Shown piece by piece: positions 57,670 to 64,000 of a stretch of DNA of 64,000 nt. Made by a program: the position numbers and the translations under genes. The stretch lies in assembly GCA_916610825.1 (NCBI GenBank), contig OU744447.1, forward strand, positions 25,731,037-25,795,036. The letters are read 5' to 3'. Origin of the DNA: Haliclystus octoradiatus. Lineage: Eukaryota; Cnidaria; Staurozoa; Stauromedusae; Haliclystidae. A model generated the notes under the pieces. That model was not told where the DNA came from and made no database searches. It saw only the letters and a program-made list of their open reading frames with translations. Each line of letters starts with the position of its first letter. The first letter of the stretch is position 1.

Positions 57670-58835
57670 TTCTTGTTGGGTCGTTCAACAACGACTGCAG
57701 AGCAATTGCTGTAACAACGCAAAAACGACAAAATTTGCGATATCTAATCCAATGATTGCTATATCAGGGATAATTTAATAAACCAATGTTAATAAATGCT
57801 TCATTGCCTTGTTTTCTTTGAAATCTGGATTAAATATATTCCTCTACCGATAAAAAAACAACTTGATCACTACAGTGAGTCAACTCTCTGCTAATTCTCT
57901 AGCTTATTCTGTCTATTAGTTGTCTTTATATAGATTTATATACTCAAACATCTCGTACAACGACAGTACAACGGCTACTTTTGTATATCTTGTCTGTGTT
58001 TCTTTGGAAGTAATAGCATTATTTTGTAAACAACTTAACAAGCGAGTTCTAAACAATAGCTTGCATGAATAGCTCATGTAATTCAAAGCAGACGTGATCG
58101 AATTTCGTAAAATTCTTTAGTTTGTTCAATTGTGAAAGGTCAACACATTAGTGTGAATGTCAAAAACACGTGAGCAGTTTGAATGAAAATACGGCAACGC
58201 GACTCAAAACCTCAACCAAACCCTATGACCAAACGGAGAGAATATTTTGCTTGGCGAATTGATTAACCAAGAATGAGACTTTAGTGTATATATTTATAGA
58301 TAAAACTACTTATCATCTTGATTCAAAAGTGTTCAAATAGACACGAAACAATTAAATTGAATCGTCAACAACTTGCGAACTCTGCGTGCGGTGATCTGAA
58401 AATATTTCAAGCGGGGTAAAACCAAAATGTGTGAAACAGTCACTTAGCGTTGGTACGACACAGAATTTATTGACTCCAAAACACTCAAGCTAAAAACAAA
58501 AATGTTCTTTTGAAGGTTTGTTTTCAATTTTTACGCTATTAAATTTGAAATTATTCTAGTAAATTTACGATCGATAGTTAGATAAATTATTCAAGTACTC
58601 CAGACGTTTTAAATCGCGAAATTCCAACAAGAAATGACCAAGATATAAGCGTTTAGATCAACGTAAACATAGCGATTTTCACAAACTTGGAGGTGCGATA
58701 AAATTGACACTGTTGCGAAATTGAATCTAAAATTAACATTTTTGAACTCAGCTCAATGAGCTGTATCTTTACATATCTTTTTATCGAATTTTACGATGGG
58801 GTGGCGAAAAACGGCAGATTCCCTGTTATCAAATT
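57670..58835. mobile_element. insertion containing a pogo-MITE-like segment
   Basis: Absent from the left copy, where TAGTGCTTC-like sequence joins TTTTCAAGAATGGGAGC directly. The segment 57990-58200 resembles the pogo-like MITE at 50740-50935. Ends are not clean; no ORF. Confidence 0.6.
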
Positions 58836-59283
58836 TTCAAGAATGGGAGCATCAACATTCCATTAAAATGAAATGAAATTCTATAATAAATGGCTATAAT
58901 AATTCGACACTGATATTATGTTACATCTTACTGTCAATATGTCTACGCGCTATTTATGATACCTTACAGATGTAGAATGAAACAAAAGACGATTATGAAT
59001 AAATTAGTTGTTTTGATAGAAAAATATAACAACTCATTTTGCCAGATTCGTGATATGCATATTTATTCAGAATTTCTTGAAACGGACGCGATGATTTAAA
59101 GAGTGGAAATGTTTAGCGCAGCTTCAAAGATATATAAATTCCATAGCCGATGGTAATATTTAAATGCTCATGTTATGATGTGTGTAATTTTATTTTGATT
59201 CGGTTGTCAATAAGAACAAATTTCTCGTTTACATTGTTCCGAAATTATAATAACTAAAGTTAACCATTTTAACTGAAATGAAT

Positions 59284-59292
<9 letters not shown>

Positions 59293-59314
<22 letters not shown>
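59293..59314. repeat. TA microsatellite
   Basis: Abuts the ribozyme fold. A second TA run is at 59483-59508. Microsatellites are common at Penelope-element ends. Confidence 0.85.
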
Positions 59315-59315
<1 letters not shown>

Positions 59316-59364
59316 GCAGCAGACAAGTACATGTTTCTGGCCATTAGCCTTCATCAGTACTGCT
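59315..59364 (-). ncRNA. hammerhead ribozyme (type I fold) in Penelope-like element
   Basis: On the - strand the core is CUGAUGA (59351-59357) and GAA (59335-59337). Stem I pairs AGCAGUA (59358-59364) with UGCUGCU (59315-59321), 7 pairs with one G-U. Stem III is ACA with UGU closed by a 6-base loop. The predicted cut is after GUC at 59322. Stem II GGC/GCC is bounded by an A-A opposition where the usual G-C pair lies, a deviation that could weaken it. Hammerheads are known from Penelope-like element terminal repeats. It lies about 430 bp beyond the stop of the - strand ORF, in the same strand. Self-cleavage is predicted and was not tested. Confidence 0.7.
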
Positions 59365-59478
59365 CAGTGAGCGAACAAGGAACTGACTTCAGTATATAAC
59401 CTAAGTCAAGATGAGTTATAAATGTGGTGAAAAAATTCATCACATGAAAAAAACATCTGTGCCATACCAGAGTGCTCA

Positions 59479-59513
<35 letters not shown>

Positions 59514-59794
59514 GTTTCAAATTTAATAAAAATTTAAAAGTATTGGCAGGTGAACAGTGCTCAATGCTTGTAAATAGCAGAGCGGTAAATAATAATAGAG
59601 TCAAGAAAGACACACCATTTTTGCTGTTACTTGAAGTTTCACGTTGTTAAACGATCATCAGACAGAATACAATTAAAAACATACATACATAAAACCTAGT
59701 TAAACATATTTAATAGCAGTGCTTATTGTTATTTATTGTAACGGTTTCTATTGTTAATATTTAATCTATTGTTATTACATTTCCGTATGCTTGG

Positions 59795-61927
59795 TCACGT
59801 TTTGGATGTTTTGAAATTGGAAAGGTAAAATTTGTTTTCATGGCGGCATTTGGATATTAGTTCTGATCTTTTGTTGATTAAGGTTTCTTTTGAGCAAATT
59901 ATATTATATTTTTCAGCCAGGCAGAGAAAACAACGCTTTGATTTATTACTGTATGCAGCAGCCTTGCATAAGATTGACCATTCAATCTGGTAGGACAGCT
60001 TGTTGTCTTTGGCTTGCCAAATGTATTTTGAAAGTTGGGTGTTTAATTCATAATTTCTGTTTCTGAAAGACAGCATATGCTTTGTGTAGCGATCCTTGAA
60101 GCTACCTTCAGTCAGTCCGATGTAATTTTTGACGCAGTCATCTTCAGTTGTCACCTTTGCTATGTAGACCACGCTTTCTGTTTGGCATTTATTTTGTAGT
60201 GGGCACGTTGGTTTTGATCTGCAGTTGCATTGTTTTGTGTTTTGTTTGTCGGCCTTTGGTTCACTTGTTACTTTTCTGTTATGGTTTTTTATTATTCTTT
60301 CCATATTGCTGGTACAGCTGTAGCTGACTTTAATATTATTTTGGTTAAAAATTTTTCGATACTGGTGTTCTTTTGGGAAGTGTTTATTTAGTAGTTTCAG
60401 AAAGATGCGGCCTATGTTTGTTTTGACGCTTTTATTAAACGGCGGGTTGAACCAAATTATATTTCGTTGCCTTTTTCTCCTGTTGTTATTTGTCATTTGG
60501 CGCTGATTGAAATGCAAGTGCGATTCATGGCCGCTTATTCTCAATGCTTCTTCGTATTGCTGTTTTGCGTTGTCGAATATTTCTGGGTTGCTTGATAGAT
60601 CCGAAATCCGTTGGTTAATTCCCGTCGGCAGTTGTTTTATTATGTTTGGTGGGTGGTTGGACATAACATTTACGTAAGAAGGCTGTGAGTTCGGTTTTCT
60701 GTAGGGTTGGAAAGTGCCAGTATCTAAGTTAATAGTGATGTCAAGGAAGTCAACTACTTTCATGTTGGTTTTGATAGTGATGTTTAAGCCTTGCTCCTTG
60801 AAAATTTTTATTACTTTTTTCCTTAATCTTTCAGCCTGAGGTCCTGATTTGTTTTTGATTATTGCCAAGCCATCGTCTCTGTATAGGCCAACATTTTCAA
60901 GGCTGAATACCTGTTTCAATTTATCTAGAATGAATAAACCGACTAGGTCACACGTTTCCGCTCCATCGTAACTTCCCATTGTTACATCGAACAGACTGTT
61001 GTTGGTCTTTTTTGTCCATGCGGTACCATTGTTGAATAATATTGATTTTCGGGAGTGCATTATTATATTTTTATCGGATTCATTGATAGAAGTGAATTGT
61101 GTTGCAAAATTTAATGCCTTGTTCAATAGGTCTTCTGATATGGAAGGGTAAAAGTTCTCAATATCAAATACCATAAAAGTGTGTTTATTCTTGTGATTAA
61201 TTTTTTTGAACCAATCAATTACGGAGTAGGAATTTTTCCATTGATTCACACCTGTTTTCTCTTTCACGCAATTTATTACTTTTTCCAATATTCTTTTACT
61301 TACTAATCCAATTTCGCTTTTTGCTGGGTTAATTAACCTGCACGTGGGGTTCTGTGTGAAGTTATCCTTGTGGTCTTTGATGGTGATAAAGGCCTGTTGT
61401 TCTGCGATCGATTCTGCTCGTTTGTCGATTTTAAGTTCTTTCGTAATCTCCTTGGCTTCGTTGTTGATTGTGTCGACCGTATTATTTGCGGCTTTTTTAT
61501 ATGTTGATGTGATATTATTTTTGAGCAATTTTTCGTGTTGTGTCTTGTCGATCTTATAGAAGTTTGTCGATTTATCGGCCGGAATATAAGCTTTTGAAGA
61601 TGATCTTATGGCTCTTATGTCGCTATTTAATTGACGTTGAAATGGATCACTAATGTTTCTGAATTGTATTGTTTTTGTTATTTTCATTAGGTCTTCTTCA
61701 AACTTCTCCATCTGACTATTTTGTGGTGGGCAGTTCCTCGATTTGAACCCAAATTTATCGTCGATTACACGTTGTGGATCATTCGATTGATTCTCCTCAA
61801 AGAAATACGCCTTCCATCGCATTCTCTTGATAACACTTTCAATTTTATCTATTAACTGCATTAAATAAGTTCTCCTAGGTGGTATGGGTATGTTCTTCAT
61901 CGAATACTTAAATGTAGTTCTTTCCAT
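59795..61927 (-). CDS. Penelope-like polyprotein: RT and GIY-YIG endonuclease
   Basis: 710 residues from ATG at 61927. An amino-terminal region with ADKSTNFYKI is typical of the family. RT: FDIENFYPSI (about 255), MGSYDGAETCDLVG (about 320), catalytic GLYRDDGLAII (about 354) and VVDFLDITINL. A Cys cluster, KQCNCRSKPTCPLQNKC, precedes the endonuclease SVVYIAKV .. NYIGLTEGSFKDRYTKH, with the catalytic arginine and a later glutamate (NKRSEL). The domain order fits Neptune/Poseidon-type Penelope elements. It copies RNA at a nicked target using the GIY-YIG cut. No frame break. The plus-strand copy encodes the same protein from residue 162 or so onward. Confidence 0.92.
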   Translation of the reverse strand: MERTTFKYSMKNIPIPPRRTYLMQLIDKIESVIKRMRWKAYFFEENQSNDPQRVIDDKFGFKSRNCPPQNSQMEKFEEDLMKITKTIQFRNISDPFQRQLNSDIRAIRSSSKAYIPADKSTNFYKIDKTQHEKLLKNNITSTYKKAANNTVDTINNEAKEITKELKIDKRAESIAEQQAFITIKDHKDNFTQNPTCRLINPAKSEIGLVSKRILEKVINCVKEKTGVNQWKNSYSVIDWFKKINHKNKHTFMVFDIENFYPSISEDLLNKALNFATQFTSINESDKNIIMHSRKSILFNNGTAWTKKTNNSLFDVTMGSYDGAETCDLVGLFILDKLKQVFSLENVGLYRDDGLAIIKNKSGPQAERLRKKVIKIFKEQGLNITIKTNMKVVDFLDITINLDTGTFQPYRKPNSQPSYVNVMSNHPPNIIKQLPTGINQRISDLSSNPEIFDNAKQQYEEALRISGHESHLHFNQRQMTNNNRRKRQRNIIWFNPPFNKSVKTNIGRIFLKLLNKHFPKEHQYRKIFNQNNIKVSYSCTSNMERIIKNHNRKVTSEPKADKQNTKQCNCRSKPTCPLQNKCQTESVVYIAKVTTEDDCVKNYIGLTEGSFKDRYTKHMLSFRNRNYELNTQLSKYIWQAKDNKLSYQIEWSILCKAAAYSNKSKRCFLCLAEKYNIICSKETLINKRSELISKCRHENKFYLSNFKTSKT

Positions 61928-61978
61928 TTTATCTGCGCAAAGTTAAAGTGCTCGACTGGTAAGAGGAGCATAAATATA

Positions 61979-63646
61979 ATGAACGAAAGAACGATTACGA
62001 AAGAACTTAAAATCGACAAACGAGCAGAATCGATCGCAGAACAACAGGCCTTTATCACCATCAAAGACCACAAGGATAACTTCACACAGAACCCCACGTG
62101 CAGGTTAATTAACCCAGCAAAAAGCGAAATTGGATTAGTAAGTAAAAGAATATTGGAAAAAGTAATAAATTGCGTGAAAGAGAAAACAGGTGTGAATCAA
62201 TGGAAAAATTCCTACTCCGTAATTGATTGGTTCAAAAAAATTAATCACAAGAATAAACACACTTTTATGGTATTTGATATTGAGAACTTTTACCCTTCCA
62301 TATCAGAAGACCTATTGAACAAGGCATTAAATTTTGCAACACAATTCACTTCTATCAATGAATCCGATAAAAATATAATAATGCACTCCCGAAAATCAAT
62401 ATTATTCAACAATGGTACCGCATGGACAAAAAAGACCAACAACAGTCTGTTCGATGTAACAATGGGAAGTTACGATGGAGCGGAAACGTGTGACCTAGTC
62501 GGTTTATTCATTCTAGATAAATTGAAACAGGTATTCAGCCTTGAAAATGTTGGCCTATACAGAGACGATGGCTTGGCAATAATCAAAAACAAATCAGGAC
62601 CTCAGGCTGAAAGATTAAGGAAAAAAGTAATAAAAATTTTCAAGGAGCAAGGCTTAAACATCACTATCAAAACCAACATGAAAGTAGTTGACTTCCTTGA
62701 CATCACTATTAACTTAGATACTGGCACTTTCCAACCCTACAGAAAACCGAACTCACAGCCTTCTTACGTAAATGTTATGTCCAACCACCCACCAAACATA
62801 ATAAAACAACTGCCGACGGGAATTAACCAACGGATTTCGGATCTATCAAGCAACCCAGAAATATTCGACAACGCAAAACAGCAATACGAAGAAGCATTGA
62901 GAATAAGCGGCCATGAATCGCACTTGCATTTCAATCAGCGCCAAATGACAAATAACAACAGGAGAAAAAGGCAACGAAATATAATTTGGTTCAACCCGCC
63001 GTTTAATAAAAGCGTCAAAACAAACATAGGCCGCATCTTTCTGAAACTACTAAATAAACACTTCCCAAAAGAACACCAGTATCGAAAAATTTTTAACCAA
63101 AATAATATTAAAGTCAGCTACAGCTGTACCAGCAATATGGAAAGAATAATAAAAAACCATAACAGAAAAGTAACAAGTGAACCAAAGGCCGACAAACAAA
63201 ACACAAAACAATGCAACTGCAGATCAAAACCAACGTGCCCACTACAAAATAAATGCCAAACAGAAAGCGTGGTCTACATAGCAAAGGTGACAACTGAAGA
63301 TGACTGCGTCAAAAATTACATCGGACTGACTGAAGGTAGCTTCAAGGATCGCTACACAAAGCATATGCTGTCTTTCAGAAACAGAAATTATGAATTAAAC
63401 ACCCAACTTTCAAAATACATTTGGCAAGCCAAAGACAACAAGCTGTCCTACCAGATTGAATGGTCAATCTTATGCAAGGCTGCTGCATACAGTAATAAAT
63501 CAAAGCGTTGTTTTCTCTGCCTGGCTGAAAAATATAATATAATTTGCTCAAAAGAAACCTTAATCAACAAAAGATCAGAACTAATATCCAAATGCCGCCA
63601 TGAAAACAAATTTTACCTTTCCAATTTCAAAACATCCAAAACGTGA
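61979..63646 (+). CDS. Penelope-like RT and GIY-YIG endonuclease, amino-terminally truncated
   Basis: 555 residues. The ATG at 61979 and first five codons come from the junction; from ITKELKID onward the sequence is residue for residue the same as the - strand ORF. It keeps the complete RT motifs (FDIENFYPSI, GLYRDDGLAII) and the endonuclease, but has lost about 160 amino-terminal residues including the DKST motif. Whether it is translated is unknown. Confidence 0.8.
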   Translation: MNERTITKELKIDKRAESIAEQQAFITIKDHKDNFTQNPTCRLINPAKSEIGLVSKRILEKVINCVKEKTGVNQWKNSYSVIDWFKKINHKNKHTFMVFDIENFYPSISEDLLNKALNFATQFTSINESDKNIIMHSRKSILFNNGTAWTKKTNNSLFDVTMGSYDGAETCDLVGLFILDKLKQVFSLENVGLYRDDGLAIIKNKSGPQAERLRKKVIKIFKEQGLNITIKTNMKVVDFLDITINLDTGTFQPYRKPNSQPSYVNVMSNHPPNIIKQLPTGINQRISDLSSNPEIFDNAKQQYEEALRISGHESHLHFNQRQMTNNNRRKRQRNIIWFNPPFNKSVKTNIGRIFLKLLNKHFPKEHQYRKIFNQNNIKVSYSCTSNMERIIKNHNRKVTSEPKADKQNTKQCNCRSKPTCPLQNKCQTESVVYIAKVTTEDDCVKNYIGLTEGSFKDRYTKHMLSFRNRNYELNTQLSKYIWQAKDNKLSYQIEWSILCKAAAYSNKSKRCFLCLAEKYNIICSKETLINKRSELISKCRHENKFYLSNFKTSKT

Positions 63647-63860
63647 CCAAGCATACGGAAATGTAATAACAATAGATTAAATATTAACAATAGAAACCGT
63701 TACAATAAATAACAATAAGCACTGCTATTAAATATGTTTAACTAGGTTTTATGTATGTATGTTTTTAATTGTATTCTGTCTGATGATCGTTTAACAACGT
63801 GAAACTTCAAGTAACAGCAAAAATGGTGTGTCTTTCTTGACTCTATTATTATATATATAT
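61992..63860 (+). mobile_element. Penelope-like retroelement, 5'-truncated inverted copy
   Basis: Begins at ATTACGAAAGAAC, in the middle of the coding region of the other copy, and runs to TTCTTGACTCTATTATTA before a TA run at 63849. It lacks the hammerhead region. Inverted arms match without visible difference in the coding part and the 3' non-coding 200 bp. Confidence 0.9.
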
Positions 63861-64000
63861 ATAGTGGAATGATAACTAAAATTACATACATGTCAACTAC
63901 TGCATAACTAAAATAATTAAATATATTATTGTATACCATTAGATAATTGATTTAATTTATCCTCTGAAAATCCATTTTGGAAATATTCTGTAATCATAGA
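63861..64000. other. non-coding end of window
   Basis: AT-rich, unassigned sequence after the truncated Penelope copy. Confidence 0.4.

Larger units (their letters stand above)
56870..59280 (-). repeat. long dispersed repeat, right copy (inverted)
   Basis: Inverted counterpart of 19830-21110. It contains two insertions not in the left copy: 34 bp at 57124-57157 and about 1.17 kb at 57670-58835. It ends near the Penelope microsatellite at 59293. Confidence 0.8.
59293..61990 (-). mobile_element. Penelope-like retroelement, long copy
   Basis: Full 710-codon ORF with RT and GIY-YIG endonuclease, 3' region with hammerhead and TA microsatellites. Head-to-head with a 5'-truncated copy at 61992-63860. 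Only about 60 bp of leader separates the ORF start from the junction. Confidence 0.9.

Noticed and set aside
1..64000. CRISPR arrays, bacterial operons, plasmid or phage modules
   Set aside because: No regularly spaced short repeats with unique spacers; introns, SINEs, LINEs and Penelope elements show nuclear animal DNA.

Overview
The window is transposon-dense, AT-rich metazoan DNA. Spliced exons with GT..AG introns, a Penelope-like element, a Crypton, Mag-type Ty3/Gypsy and CR1-like LINEs all point to an invertebrate, probably marine, animal. I cannot name the species. No prokaryotic, CRISPR or plasmid feature is present. Host coding sequence is a small minority; most of the window is nested mobile elements.

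Host genes. On the + strand, 1.5-14.2 kb holds the 3' part of what looks like a tyrosine-rich, SH2-binding-type cytoplasmic tail: two short exons and one long exon from a tandem duplication of about 1.05 kb (1522-1720, 2301-2774, 3356-4286), then a terminal exon (13679-14157). All predicted introns join in phase. The last intron is 9.4 kb because it swallowed a CR1-like LINE and an intact Mag-like LTR retrotransposon. At 50253-50334 a separate transmembrane exon ends in the same splice phase at which the first tail exon begins. This suggests a second, paralogous receptor gene whose tail would lie to the right of the window. A decayed C2H2 zinc-finger array (14150-15300) abuts the first gene and supplies its stop codon; another zinc-finger scrap lies at 35.3 kb.

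Mobile layout. 4.5-8.4 kb: dead CR1-like LINE (-). 8675-13478: intact Mag-like Gypsy (-) with identical 76-bp LTRs and a TTGAC target duplication. 16.4-17.5 kb: tRNA-derived SINE and a MITE. 17977-21590: non-coding element with about 190-bp terminal inverted repeats. 21.6-35.3 kb: a Russian doll. A degenerate Gypsy (-) has its 5' LTR split by a second LTR element (26775-35199, -), which in turn carries a Crypton-like tyrosine recombinase gene (31387-32736, -), a hAT-like MITE (32898-33821) and an unidentified 1.2-kb insert. 36.5-37.9 kb: LINE tails, one split by a hAT-like MITE whose removal restores the frame. 37.9-49.3 kb: three fold-back (long inverted repeat) elements, one containing a further TIR element. 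50.5-54.6 kb: pogo-like MITE and a decayed Tigger (pogo) transposon. 55-59.3 kb: SINE, repeats shared with 0.3-0.9 kb, and a long repeat inverted relative to 20-21 kb. 59.3-63.9 kb: two head-to-head Penelope-like copies with identical proteins.

Most striking signals: (i) a hammerhead-ribozyme fold on the - strand at 59315-59364, downstream of the Penelope ORF; (ii) a 34-bp insertion made of little more than two back-to-back terminal inverted repeats, flanked by an 8-bp target duplication (57116-57165), whose larger relative sits at 32898-33821; (iii) the amplified tyrosine-motif exons of the receptor tail.
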